A stretch of 64,000 nucleotides of DNA from assembly GCA_028583605.1 (NCBI GenBank), contig CM053331.1, positions 17,778,857-17,842,856 on the forward strand, written 5' to 3'. The first letter of the stretch is position 1, and each line of letters opens with the position of its first letter. This DNA comes from Dastarcus helophoroides. Lineage: Eukaryota; Arthropoda; Insecta; Coleoptera; Bothrideridae. Shown here piece by piece: positions 9,749-21,328 of the stretch. The notes below the pieces were generated by a model. That model was not told the DNA's origin. It saw only the letters and a list, made by a program, of their open reading frames with translations, and did not search any database. The position numbers and the translations under genes were made by a program.

Positions 9749-12105
9749 TTAATCACAAGCCACAGTGTTTAGTTCAGTGTTTTAGTAATACAATACATGA
9801 TTAAGTGCATACTTCAATATTATAAGAAGAAAAACATAAATTCAATTGAATTGTCATCAGATTCATATTTCTGATTTATTTCTTTGGATGAAATGAATAC
9901 CCTATGCAGATGTCCGATAAAATTGTACATTTTTAACAAATTGTGTTGGTTTCAACTACAATTTTATACTTCAACGCCCAATTTAAATAATTTCAAAGGA
10001 AACTATTTGAGCTTTATGGCCATCCAACTTAAATTTTATGATCAACTTTCCGAACGAATTTCGAACACAGGCGTAATATAAATGTCCAGTTTTATTTACC
10101 TATAGATTTGAAAACGTCCCATTTTAAAATTATGATTTATAAAAACGTCCTTAAAATCGTTTATCATTTAGATATAAGCTTGGATATCTTTATTGCCCAT
10201 CTCTCTTTCAAATGAAGCTTTTATTGGAATGTGTTGTTGAATGGGGTATCTTTGATAGTAATGGAAAAATTTATGGACCTAACTATTAGCTTTATGATTG
10301 GTTTTAACATCCATAAATACATGAAAAGATGACACTTTTAGGTTAGTAGTGGACTGTTGCAGCACGAGGAGTAAACTAGTGTACGGTATTATCTACAAAA
10401 AGTACTACGTATATTAAATTACATCAAATGTACAAAAAGTTCCTTATTCGATCCGTGCTCGCCAAATTAACATCTAGCCTGGACATAGAAATGTTCCAGT
10501 ACTATCAGGGATACAAGGTAGGCATTCGCTGTTGCTTTTCTTAAGCTTTTTGAAAGTAGGATTCAAGATTAAAATGTTTTCTTTCCCTGGCAAAGTCAAA
10601 TTAATAAAATAATTGTTAATGTTACGTTTATTAACTTCTCTGCTAAAGACACTGACCAAGTAAGAAACATACATAGACATGACTAAAAATAACTACAGCA
10701 TACTAGATAGGAAAACTTTTTGTGCACACGATATTTTGTGTTTAATTTTGCAAACTTTAAATCAGCTCAAAATACATTTGTTTTTGTTGAAATTAAAAGA
10801 ATCTCATTCTGCGCAGGCTGATGTCGATAGAAAATACAAACTGATTCAAAATTATTTTGACATATATCGGAAGGCGATTGCTGACATCTTTTGATGTAAA
10901 ACATTTTTACAAAGACGGCTCTTCCAGTGTGTTCCAAGATAGTACTGAGGGGGTGTTTTTTTCTGAATTTACCAGAAAAAGTCATTTTTTTTTTAATTCC
11001 TACTTGATCCTAAATCATTGAAAATCACAATATTTATACAGCAAGTTTCAAAATTTTAAAAAATGACATGAAGCAAACTGCTGTTATTTTTGACAGTATT
11101 GAAAAATATTATTTAAAATTATAGTTTAGAACTACAAAAAAGCTTAAATTTTAATTTTTGATTTATTTTTAGAAATTTGTGCAAACAGAATAGAACTGGA
11201 CTACAATAACGCAGGCCCCTAAATATGGGCGTTATTGTATTGTGGGCCTATTCTGCTTAGATGACAGTTGTTGAAGCTGTTCGATAGTTTATTTTATCGA
11301 TTGATAGGTGGCTCTATACCTTGACAAAAACAAAATAAAAACGTAGGTTAATTCCTTATTATTATAATTATTATAACAATATTTCTTTTGATAGATATAA
11401 ACATAAGGATTTTTTTTCAATTCCTATTATATTAAATAGTACAGAAGGTTTAGTGTCTTAACAAATTACATTCGGAAACATTTGTAATTTTTTAACGTAT
11501 ACCTTAAAGCGAAACATTGGTTAGGTTAAATTGGTTATACCAAACTGGCGAAATCTAACAAGACCGAAGCCGGTATTTGTTTTCCAAATCCAGAATTTGA
11601 TAAATTCATCGGTCTGTGCATTGCAATTCAGACAAAAAAATAAATAAATAAAATAAAAAATGTCTAGAGAATTATAAATAGAATATAAATTTGCGCAGAA
11701 GCAGGTGGAAATACCTTTGAATGGTTTAAGTTTAGATAGTTTAATTAGTTTAATAACATATTGTTGTTATCAAATGCCTCTTTTATTTTCCTGTGTTTAA
11801 TTTTGAGTCGTAACCTGTTTTACTGTTTTGCTTTTTAGAAAGTTGAACATAACTTGGTTCTTGAGCATTGTTTGTTATTACAAATTACATTTATTAGTAA
11901 CAATTGTTGATACCGCCAAAATAACAACAATTTTCTTTTGCCCTTTTTGAAATTTACAAATCATTGGACTCCCTGTATAAGAAATCTTTAAAAATTTCAT
12001 TTTCGGTGATTTAAGATAAAGCAGAAATTTTTTCAAGTGACTTTTTCTCATAAACCCACAAATAGAAAGAGATCCTCCTTCGGCACTCTATCTTCAGATA
12101 TACTG
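9749..12105. other. No gene recognised
   Basis: AT-rich DNA. Open frames at 9884-10081, 10474-10680 and 10679-10985 are short, overlap on opposite strands and show no domain. A small inverted pair ACAATAACGC / GCGTTATTGT lies near 11202-11240. A short AAATA-rich run lies near 11635-11665. Confidence 0.5.
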
Positions 12106-12107
12106 TA

Positions 12108-12165
12108 TGAGGCACGTAGCTGGGGTGGGGGGTTCAAGGGGTCCAGATCCTCCCAAAATGAATAT
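12108..12165. repeat. Possible fragment of a dispersed G-rich repeat
   Basis: GGCACGTAGCTGGGGTGGGG followed by TTCAAGGGGTCCAGATCC stands out from the AT-rich surroundings. I recall similar 'gtagctgggg...ggggtcc' stretches as interspersed repeat ends in animal genomes. No second copy is visible in this window. Confidence 0.3.
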
Positions 12166-12199
12166 TCGCCAGAAAATTTACGATGATACGAATTGAAAT

Positions 12200-13403
12200 A
12201 TTAATAGAAAAACAGTCGATTGTATATTTAAGCATGTAAATAATTTTCAAAATTGTCAACTGCTGAGCTTATGATAAGTAAAATCGCCATGTATGCATTT
12301 TAAGAAAAATTGGCAATGAGCTCAAGGCTTCCCAATACATGCTTCAATCGTCACGTACTTGCGGCAGCGGCATTGCACTCAAAGGACATATTCTTATACC
12401 TATCTCCTTAGATTTTATTCTTTATTTTTACTAATTAACAAAATGAAAAAAAAAGAAACGAATACGTAAAAATAATTAATGTATATTTTTATATTTCCTG
12501 AAAAGAATTTTTTGGAAATTTTAATTATTTTATCAAAATTCCGGGTTGAAATTGAAAATTCTAAATTATTTTCTTTAATTCTACGTCTCCGTAAGCATAT
12601 AATAGATTTATTTAATTTATTTTTAAAAATTCTAAGTACGTATTAACAATTTTTTGCCAAATTCTGGTGTTTTTCTCAAAATGTTTTACTTCTGTTTCAT
12701 AAATTTTCCATACATTCCAACGTTTTTCCAAATTTCGATTATTTTTAGACATTTTGGAAATGTCAACTTCTTCTGTAAAATTCTTTCAACTTTCTTTTAA
12801 TCATTGATTCACATTCTACATTTCGACTTTTCCAAAGATCTTTTTTTTTGATAAACGTATTTGTAAGTATTTTGATTTTATTTTCAAAATATTCATGTTA
12901 GTTTAAAAATTTAAACTTTATTTTAAAATTCAAGATTGGACTTTTAACGTTTCTTTTATTTAAACGAAATTTTCAGTTGAGATTCTAACTTTTGATAGTT
13001 TTGAGACTTAATTTTTATTTAACATTTTGAAATAATTTAGAAATATCTACATTTTTATTATGCCATATGGACTTTAAAATCGAAATTTCTCAGAAAATGA
13101 TTTTATAAATTTGGACTTTTATAAAATTTTCAGTTTAACTTAAAATAATTTTTATAATGTTCGCGTATTTTTTAGTTTAAAAGTTTAGTTTTTTCTAAAG
13201 ATCATTTTACAATTTCAGTTTTTTTAAATTTTTTTTTCTAAATTTTTTGCTTCGCACTAAAAATTGTGTCCTTTAGTTTTTTTCAAATTTTAATTCTAGT
13301 TACGAAATCCCTATTTTCCAAAAAAATCAAGTTTAAACCAAAAATATTTGCTTCATCAGAAAACTTTCGGTTTTTTCTCAATATTTAAATTTTTTCTATA
13401 CAG
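12200..13403. other. AT-rich low-complexity tract
   Basis: A long stretch dominated by short A and T runs in irregular succession, with TTTTCAAATTT-like words recurring. No gene, no clear period and no inverted ends are seen. Confidence 0.5.
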
Positions 13404-13405
13404 GG

Positions 13406-13625
13406 TCCTGCAACAGTGCGTCGGGCATCTGTAGATTCTATAATAAGGAAGTTAGGAATTCCATTTAAATGCAGACCATAACTGTGTACAAGAACGTATT
13501 TCAGGAACATATGGTCACATGTACAAAAAGTGTAAGCCGCTGAGGGTGAAATTTTTTAAATAGAACTCCTTGTATTTTTATATATTTTTAGGTTTTCTTC
13601 TGACAACTTTACATAATTTTATGAT
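13406..13625 (+). repeat. Single arm of palindromic family H
   Basis: Begins TACAGGGTCCTGCAACAGTG, runs through AAATAGAACTCCTTGTATTT and fades near 13620. The same layout is seen at 48262-48560 (TACAGGGTCCGCCATTAGTG, then AAATAGAACCCTCTGTAT) and at 47310-47520. It is a half copy without its mirror arm. Confidence 0.55.
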
Positions 13626-13804
13626 ATTATTAAATTTGGTTGAATAGTTCCAGAGTAATAAATAAATAAATAGAAAAAAATTATTTTGCAACATTTTCTT
13701 TAAAAACTATTAAAAATACAAAAACGACCTAAAATAAATCTACGCTAGGTGTTTCTGTAGTGGGTTTCTAGTTACTTTGCTATGAATATCTTAAGCCTAA
13801 CTTG

Positions 13805-13905
13805 TACAGGGTTTCCAAAATTCAATGCCAAATTGACTAAATTATGAAACAATTTTTCTTCGTTTTTTCAAACAAAACACCCTGTATTTTTTTCTATGAG
13901 ATACA
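13805..13905. repeat. CAGGGT-bounded repeat fragment
   Basis: TGTACAGGGTTTCCAAAATT at the left and AAACACCCTGTATTTTTTTC about 70 bases later are inverted CAGGGT ends flanked by TA. This is the same end type seen throughout the window, here as a very short derivative. Confidence 0.45.
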
Positions 13906-14054
13906 GAATTAAAAAATGAACATTTCTTGTTCCTACAAATATTTCAAAATTTTTAACGGTTAAGCAGATATTTGTCGGATTATTACGTATGGCTCTTTCG
14001 ACACTAAGATACAAGACAAAAAATCATAGATGGCTTTGATAAAAATTAATTATC

Positions 14055-14245
14055 TGCCAAGCTTTTTGAAAAATTGTGATTTTTAGTTTTTTCTAAATAA
14101 AATCAAGACGAATTGAAATTCAAATGTTTTCTCATCAGAATTATATGGGGCATTAAATTCTGCACTACTTTGCTCATTTAGGCTTTCTTGTAACTCTAAT
14201 AATTTACGAGATCTCTATAGTGAAAATCAAATTTGGTTCAACCTG
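14055..14245 (+). repeat. Repeat G, single arm
   Basis: Matches the right arm of the palindrome at 43751-44118. Shared words are ACAAAATCAAGACGAAT-like sequence, CATTAAATTCTGCA, TACTTTGC, GATCTCTATAGTG / GATTCCTGTAGTG and the end TTTGGTTCAACCTGTATA. A further shred (AAAATTCTGCACTACTTT) occurs near 61338. Confidence 0.6.
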
Positions 14246-14889
14246 TATATATCAACGCACAGCCTAAACCGCTAACTCTAGGAACTCGAAATTTTTGTAA
14301 TGTAGGCGCACACTAAGAAGGGTTTTTTGAAAATTAGACCTCTAAGAGGGCCTGGAAGGCGTCAAAAGTAAGCTCTGTTTGTCAATGTAACAGATCCAAA
14401 TTCAATTAGGTATACCGCAAATTACAGAGTAATCAATTAGACTATTTTGCGCAAAAATTAATATTTCTGAGAGTACATTAACAGCTGTTTACCATTTTTG
14501 GATTTATAACCGTTTTTATTGTTTAAACATTCTAATTTATCGATTATACTGATAAATGACCGTGGCATTGATAAGTATCGATAGGGAACTGGCGCAATAA
14601 ATTGTCATTGCCATTATTTAAGATGAGAGTGACGGAATTTGCCTGTCAGAAACTTGAAATTTTGCAAGAAGCTTACTGCAGTAAAGATTCTCTTTCAAAA
14701 TGGAGACAGCTGGATATTTTTGTAATTATTTTATATCCAAATTTAAGCTCTGGCCCAATTTTGGTCCTATATAAGAGGCAGATATACATTTTAAAGCAAA
14801 TAACTTGAATTTAAGTAGGATTTTATTACAAATTGTTAACTGTTAATTATTTGCCCCATTGCCAAATTTGCATTTTTGGTTTAACAACA

Positions 14890-15235
14890 TATTTTTGTGA
14901 GATCAAAACATGGTTCTGCAATATTTGTCAGCAACGTTCACCCGAGGTTATCCTTTCATTCTCTCAAATTGTCTAGGGGGGGGGATGGGAAAGTCTTCCT
15001 GTATTCTGCTGAAATACTTGGGTGTAGAAGTAAGATTTTCAGATTTTCTAGTTTCCAGTTTCTTCTAATGCCCCTGAAATATCGTCCTCTTCATTATCAT
15101 GGTAAGACAAGTCTGGGACCTTTGTACAAGACTGTTGACAGAAGTGTTTACATATTAGAGAATACTTCAGCTCCGATTTTCTGCAGCCGCAAAATCTGCT
15201 GCAGCCTTTTTTGCAAATGCCTGAAATGAACTTGA
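14890..15235. other. Unassigned frames, GC slightly raised
   Basis: A 110-codon plus-strand frame (14897-15229) has no recognisable domain. The minus strand of the same stretch, read across a stop, gives QAFAKKAAADFAAAENRS near 15165-15230, which looks more protein-like than its surroundings. It sits beside repeat X (15320-15490). It may be a decayed repeat-borne gene, but I cannot identify it. Confidence 0.25.
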
Positions 15236-15319
15236 ATATGGGACTGGATTTTTTACAGTTATAACAGGGGTTAGGCCTTAATTGCTACGTTCTTATCCCC
15301 ATTCCACAGAATTCTTTGC

Positions 15320-15690
15320 AACTACTAACCACGTTTGAACTTGATAAGTGCGAAATGAATGGTGGTTGGCCGCAATCATTTTGACAAAGTTGAGGTAACG
15401 TAAATCATTGGGTTCTTAAATACATCATCACGATATATATGAAGCTACAAAGTTTGTTAAGAATGCAACCTAGAATGAGGACCTTGCTCCGAAAAAAATG
15501 AAATGAATTTGTTTACTACCTTTTCTAGTACAAATCTAAGAGAATGTCTTTTTTTGAGGATTCTGGTTTAAGTACGTCTAATGTCAAAAAATTGATTTTC
15601 TTACCTTCACCTTAGGCCGTACAACATAAAATAGAAATAAGCATTACCGGACCTTTTGCAAGGTGGATGCTTTTTTGAGTACAGTTTAAC
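15320..15690. repeat. Dispersed repeat X/Y, first copy
   Basis: Bases 15325-15480 (ACCACGTTTGAACTTG, GTAACGTAAATCATTGG, GCTACAAAG) resemble 40345-40500 in the same orientation. Bases 15605-15680 (AATAAGCATTACCGGACC, CTTTTGCAAGGTGGATGC) match the reverse complement of 40138-40225. The altered relative orientation of the two blocks suggests a foldback-type element or local inversion. Non-coding. Confidence 0.5.
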
Positions 15691-15864
15691 TTGGCTAAAA
15701 TTATAACTTCTAGATTTTTCTGTAACATTTCTATTTAAACTTCAACTTAAAATTTAGCCTTTAATGCTAAAGATTCGTGTTTTTTTCAAATTTTTTTTAA
15801 GATTGAATTATTAACCTTTTTCTCTAAATTTTGTTGTTGGAATTAATTTTTTTTTTTGCCCAGA

Positions 15865-15924
15865 CACAAATTAACTCGTGTTTTTGTACCCAAATTTTTT
15901 GTACTGGTCCTGAGTTAACTTGTG
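15865..15924. repeat. Small inverted repeat
   Basis: CACAAATTAACTC (15865-15877) and GAGTTAACTTGTG (15912-15924) are inverted with one mismatch around a 34-base spacer. Significance is unknown. Confidence 0.4.
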
Positions 15925-16246
15925 TTTTCCTGCATTTAGTGGCGACGGTCTTAATTATTTAAACTGAAGAAAAAGTTTATAGGGTTTTGATTTTTTTATT
16001 TTTAATTTTTAATGCAATTACGAAGTAATAGCTGTTGAAATGAAGTCGCCTCTGCATAAACTGCTGATCAACAGCAATACAAAGTTTTGATTTTACTTAA
16101 TTTTAAGTTTATACTTAACAGCCAGTTCGGCTAATTTTTGGCCAAAACCAAAACTTTGGTGGATCTATAGTTTTGATTTTTAAAACACCAACACTGTTCT
16201 TCAGTATATTTACAGGTGAGGTACTTATAATACTTAAAATTCTTAC

Positions 16247-16390
16247 CATATTTCTGGATTTTTCATTCTCACAGCTAACTATTAAATCCGTTATTTTATC
16301 TGGTATTTCTACCTCTACAGCACTAGAGTCTGAACCTAATGTTAGACACAGATTACATAGTCTAAAATATTTGCTATCAAAAGCAAACAC
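16247..16390 (-). CDS. Candidate exon: ZAD-like zinc-finger N-terminus
   Basis: The minus-strand frame reads FAFDSKYFRLCNLCLTLGS, then EIPDKITDLIVSCENEKSRN, and ends at a good splice donor (ATG followed by GTAAGA; GT at 16245-16246). ZAD domains of insect C2H2 zinc-finger proteins open with a CxxC pair and continue with a hydrophobic segment before a conserved Cys. The exon would hold the first Cys pair, with the second expected downstream at lower coordinates. No upstream ATG is seen in frame (a stop lies at about 16404-16406), so the 5' limit is unknown. I could not find the next exon or any finger array. It could be a decayed copy or chance. Confidence 0.3.
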
Positions 16391-16409
16391 ATGGGTAATT
16401 TTCTAGTTC

Positions 16410-19070
16410 ATTAGGTAACGAAAAGTAACTCCTATATTAGGTGCATCAGAAAAATATACTAACCGTAGAATTCCTAGCCAAGCTCAAAATAATATTTACT
16501 TTCTCAGGATAAAATATAGCGTACGTACTTGCATGAATACTCAAGTTAGCTTTTGAGAACTATTTAAGAATTAAAGAGTAGGTGAAGAAAAAAAGTGGAC
16601 GGCATTACATGTTTCTCTCAGATTTACAAAATTAAAAACATTTAAAATGAAAATATTTTTAGAGTTTCCTATGCATAAAATATTTCACGGGTTCATTCCA
16701 CTTTTACAATAAAAAGTAACATTCGTGTGACAAAACTTAGTTACTTGTGTGGTGAGCGGATTATATGCAAAGCTTTTTTTTTGAACAAAATATGTACCAT
16801 CATGACAATTATATACACATTAATATAGATTATGTGCATTATAAATCTAAAAAAGAAGGGTTAAATCTAAAACAAACATTTCACGACCGTTTAAAAAGCT
16901 ACATTACCATTCAATATTAATTCATTACTATAAATCAGAATCATTTAAATTATATTTTTGTATAATAATTATCAACAATTTGTCTAAATTAAATTTTCTT
17001 TGTGCATATTTTTTTTAAACTGTGCATATCAATAAAGCAATCTCTGTTACAAATTTTAATGGCATTAGGTATTTTTTAATTATTCATTTAATTTTTTCTG
17101 TTATAAATACCAAACATTAAATCAAATATCAAACATTAACTAAATTGTGATGGTATTTTAAAATTATTAGGAATGGCATTACTTCTGGATTCAACATTAG
17201 CATTTGGTGAAATTTTTAACATTTGCATAACTAGACAAGGCGATTTAGTTAATTTTAACTATCTCGTAGACATGTCAAAGGGTTTAAGAACTAAAAATGT
17301 ATTAGAGTAATTTCACTCAAAAAATGTTAATCAAGCTACATCCAAAATTCAAAAATAATTTCTAAACAAAGGAGGCCAACCTCTTTGGGTTCGCCAATGT
17401 ATAATGTAATATGATTTTACCTGGTTATTCACGACACAGACGGTTATGCCCACGCTACTTGACTTTAAAAATGGTTTGTTGAAAGGATGAATAGCAACTC
17501 GTTTGCGGTACATTTTAAAATTAGTTTCATAATGTACAGTGTATTTCAAAAACATAAAACATATCAAAGTGTAATTTTTTTTAAATGAACCCCTATATAT
17601 TTTTACATTTTCGGATTCTAGAATCAAAGTAAAAACCAGTTCTAAAAGCTTTATCTTAGCTAAACTCTAAGGATTTTAAGATATTTTGATTATTGTGTTT
17701 AACAGTTAAATTCTCGTATTTTAGCTATTAACACCAAATTTGGGTTAGGTTTTGGTTCAGTTCAGTTGGGTTAACTGATAAAATTTTGTGTTACACATGT
17801 AAAAAATTAATGTATACGGGTTGTCTAAATATTATGACCAAATAAATAGATAAACAGCCGAAAAATTTAATTCTATATTGAATACAATTGGGCTTTCCTA
17901 TAGCTAATTGTTTGTGTTTTCATGAGAAAAGTACATTTCCACAATGGAAACCGATTTTAACAAATTTAATATTTATTAAGTCAGCTGTGGCATTTTTTAA
18001 AATGAGAACTACTTGTAATAGACAGCGAATTATAGGGAAAACATTTACTCCTTAAGGTAGTGTACCTTTATACTAGCAGGATTTTTGTTATCGATATAAT
18101 TTTACAAGTTGCAGGGTGTTACCATACTAACGGCTCATTCTGTATAAGATATCTAAGTAATTTGAACCCAATCTTTTTTTATTTTCAATCTAGTATACCA
18201 TGAACTTCGAAAATTTAAAATTGCGGTTGTTCTCCATTTTGACAATATATTTCAAAATTCTTAAGTTTAGGTGAAGTACACCTTCACGAAACTCATTTTT
18301 ATTTTGGCCGCAGAATCTAAAATGTAAAGATATTGAGGGTATTTTAAAAAAAACTAAAATTTTGATATGCTTTATTTATATTCTGATTATTGTTTAGTTG
18401 CTCATAAGCAGTTTGGGAAGTGGACTTTTACAAGCTAGCACCGTAATTTTGTTAACAATTTTACCTCTAAAGTCTACATTTAAAAAAGAATAAGCAGTTT
18501 AATCTAAGCAACATTTTATTTTTGTGTTGAACTTTACACTTTATCTTGCCAAATGCAATAAAATTATGCGGAAACATGTGAAGTAGGTAGAAATATGCGT
18601 GTATATGCAAGTTCCATATAATCCGCTCTCTACTTAATATATATGTACTGCCTAAAATCTCGTAATTTTTATACTTGAAAATGCCGGATACATAAATATC
18701 AACCCTCTTAAACCCTGACCAAATCAGTAATTATTGTTATTCCAAAGTGTTACATTACATTTTCATATCTGTTACGGATATTTGCCTTTTACGGATGTTA
18801 TAGTAAAGGTGAAGTCTTTTGAAAATTGAATATATGCACAAATTTTACCAACCACATGATCACACTATAAAATTTTCAACTAAAAACAGGTTGAGTGCAT
18901 ATTTTAAATTTCCTTATATTTGTCGTCACTTCGAAATCAATTTGGAAAATTTGCCATCCAAGCAAATACAATTTCCTGACTAATATTTTTCATTGGAAAG
19001 GGGGCAAGAGACTGAAGATACAAAGTTGATACAATTTTAAAAGAGAGGTAAAGTAAGAGTTGTGGACGTC
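16410..19070. other. No gene recognised
   Basis: AT-rich DNA. Near 17530-17600 the wording AAATGAACCCCTATATATTT resembles the 'taaat(g)..acccctatatattt' shreds at 28978-29000, 42985-43005 and 60798-60820, so these are probably pieces of one old repeat family. The 92-codon minus frame at 17349-17627 overlaps this shred and is not credible as a gene. Confidence 0.45.
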
Positions 19071-19074
19071 GTAA

Positions 19075-19232
19075 AATGGGGGAAAACAGTTTTGTAACTG
19101 GGAAGCACTACGGTTTTAATGGGAAGGCAATATCGACGGGTTCGTCATAACCCGATATCTAAGCTCAAGCACCTGGCAACGTCCCAGCCTTTCACTCTAT
19201 TGCAGCATTTAGTCCACTGCACTAACTTCTCT
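19075..19232 (-). repeat. Probable tRNA-derived SINE fragment
   Basis: On the minus strand the sequence opens with TTAGTGCAGTGGACTAAATG (A-box-like, as in tRNA-head SINEs) and about 60 bases later has GGGTTATGACGAACCC at the place expected for a B-box and T-arm stem. GC content is clearly above that of the surroundings. The match to a B-box consensus is imperfect. No poly(A) or simple-repeat tail is obvious, and no second copy is present in the window. Confidence 0.35.
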
Positions 19233-19259
19233 ACTTTGTCCGATCTTTTGGAAGCTTTA

Positions 19260-20540
19260 TCCCATGGTTAAGGTTGTAACAATAAAAAAGTGTTTCCGTT
19301 CTGCCTGTCTTATTTCGATAAGAAACTAATAACGATATTATGTACTTACTTAAGAAAAAATATGTTACACAACATGTTTCCTGAAATACCTGCCAGACAA
19401 GTAGATATTTCTTGTGCTACATATGTCATTGAACAATGTGTTGGTTGCTTTTTAAATGTTCTTTCGTGATTACCAATAAAATGTAATTAGTTAATAAAGA
19501 AAGGGACTTCAAATCATAAAGAGTTATGATTTCCCTACTAGTAAATATCAAAAGAATCAGAAGTAAGTGAAAGAATTGTGAACATTTAAACTTTTTGTGG
19601 TTCAGTTAGCTGGAGTATTGAAAATGAGATTATTAAATCTGCAAACATACCCTCTGTTTCGTTAAACAAATGAATATGCGTAACTATAATGAATTCTAAA
19701 TTAATTTATTGCAGTAGATATTTAAATACGTATAACACATAAATCTAAACTATTTACTCCGTGTTGTAATAACACTATTAACGACCGCTTTGCAAAAATG
19801 CAAACTGGAAATGGCACGTAAATTAAATTTGTCAATAATACATGCACTGATTGAAACAAAGAACCACTGAACTCGATGCATCATCAATGCTTCGCTGGTC
19901 AATCCAATCAGAGTTGTTCACTAATACATTTGTTTTAAAGTTGAAAACAGGAAGCAGCTTTTATAACAGCGGATTTCGTCGAGTGAGATTATTACACCAT
20001 CCCAATCTACCTTATTCGTATTTTATCTAGAGCCAATATTCTACGTTTGTTGAAATTGAAATAGCGTCTCTATATATTGTAACCTCAAGTTTATAAAAGC
20101 TGTTATCTCTGTGGTTTATTTAGCACTGGGGAAAGTGTCGTATATTTACAAGGTGATTTTATTATAATATCAACAAAAAGTCGATCCTTTATGACGAAAA
20201 TTGACTCTAATGTTTACACGCGCGTTTATTCATGTCACGCGGTATTTCGATAGTGGTTAGTAAATTCCATATGCGGAAGAAAAAATAAAATTCAAAATTT
20301 TTATAAAATTTAGATCGTTAACTAAATTATCTTACAAAGGTGTACATTTTCGTTTAATACATATATAAATGTTCAACTAAGAACAGATTGCAATCACAAG
20401 ACACCTCCAATTAGCTGATGCCGTCCATTTTTTATCACTTAAGTTTCATTACCAACTATACCACCTTTGTTATTCGTAAATCCGTCAACTATATGCATCC
20501 TGCAAGGTTGACCGTTTTAGATAAAAATCAAAATGTATAA
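19260..20540. other. No gene recognised
   Basis: Anonymous AT-rich DNA without inverted ends or coding signals that I can see. Confidence 0.45.
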
Positions 20541-20542
20541 GA

Positions 20543-20640
20543 AACTAGCAGACGCGGCAAACGTTGTTTTGCTAAAATCAGGAGTTGATCATATAAGGGT
20601 GAAAATTTAGAATTGTACGTTATTTCTAGGGAATATTTTT
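20543..20640 (+). repeat. Dispersed insect repeat R, 5' part
   Basis: Starts ACTAGCAGACGCGGCAAACG, TTGTTTTGC, and continues ATCAGGAGTTGATC..AAGGGTGAAAATTTAGAATT. I recall this opening from interspersed repeats common in insect genomes. The block 20575-20619 is repeated almost exactly at 26447-26492 on the far side of the Dong cluster. Confidence 0.6.
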
Positions 20641-20939
20641 TTAGGAAATATTTTTTTTTAGGAAATATTTTTTAAAATAACTAACACTATTTCGTAAGTA
20701 TGTGGGAATGTAATTATAATTGAAAGAGGAATGAAGCATTGTAGACAATTAAAGTATACTTTATTTAAGTTAATAAATTATTCTTCATTAAAGTAGCAAA
20801 TATATATTAAATTACAATTATTGATAGCTATCTATACATCGAAAATAGTTCACATATTTTTAAGTTATAAATAATTAAAAAAAAACAAATTAAAAAAAAG
20901 CACATACTGTTTTGTTAAATGGAGTTTACTCCTTAAGAA

Positions 20940-21149
20940 TCGATTTTCATATAAGGCCCCCGATATGAAAAAAATATGGGGAGCAAAATCTAGTGATCGG
21001 ATGACCTCGTTACGTTTTCGCGCGCAACCTATTGTGCGCACCTTTCACTTTTCTAACGTGAATATTAAACGTACATTGATGGGTATGAGTATCAAACCCT
21101 AATTCCCCGTTACCTGTTAAAACCATGGTAGGCGCAGAACCTATTATCG
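20940..21149 (-). other. GC-richer flank of the first TTA tract; possible 5' leader remnant of a third Dong-like copy
   Basis: Directly left of the TTA tract lie ACCATGGTAGGCGCAGAACC and, further left, the hairpin-forming GCGCGCAACCTATTGTGCGC. The certain Dong copy also ends at its 5' side with CACCATGGTAAGATGC next to a TTA tract, so this may be the 5' leader of another minus-strand element cut off after about 200 bp. No coding sequence supports it, and it may equally be ordinary flanking DNA. Confidence 0.25.
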
Positions 21150-21174
21150 ATTATTATTATTATTATTATTATTA

Positions 21175-21251
<77 letters not shown>

Positions 21252-21252
21252 T
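21150..21252. repeat. (TTA)n microsatellite, 3' side of Dong copy A
   Basis: About 100 bases of TTA/ATT repeats with one TTATCATTA interruption. It abuts the 3' end of the minus-strand retrotransposon, consistent with insertion into a pre-existing TAA repeat or tail-like extension of it. Confidence 0.95.
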
Positions 21253-21328
21253 TCATTAACTCGGGAAACCTATTTCCCGGCAATCTCTCATCAGGAACCT
21301 ACCCGGCTCCTCAGATCAGATGCTACTT

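Noticed and set aside
12200..13403. Apparent tandem periodicity in T-rich DNA
   Set aside because: Words recur irregularly and no fixed unit aligns by eye.
19138..19153. GGGTTCGTCATAACCC as a possible tRNA T-arm
   Set aside because: No acceptor, D or anticodon stems can be placed around it; kept only as part of a SINE candidate.
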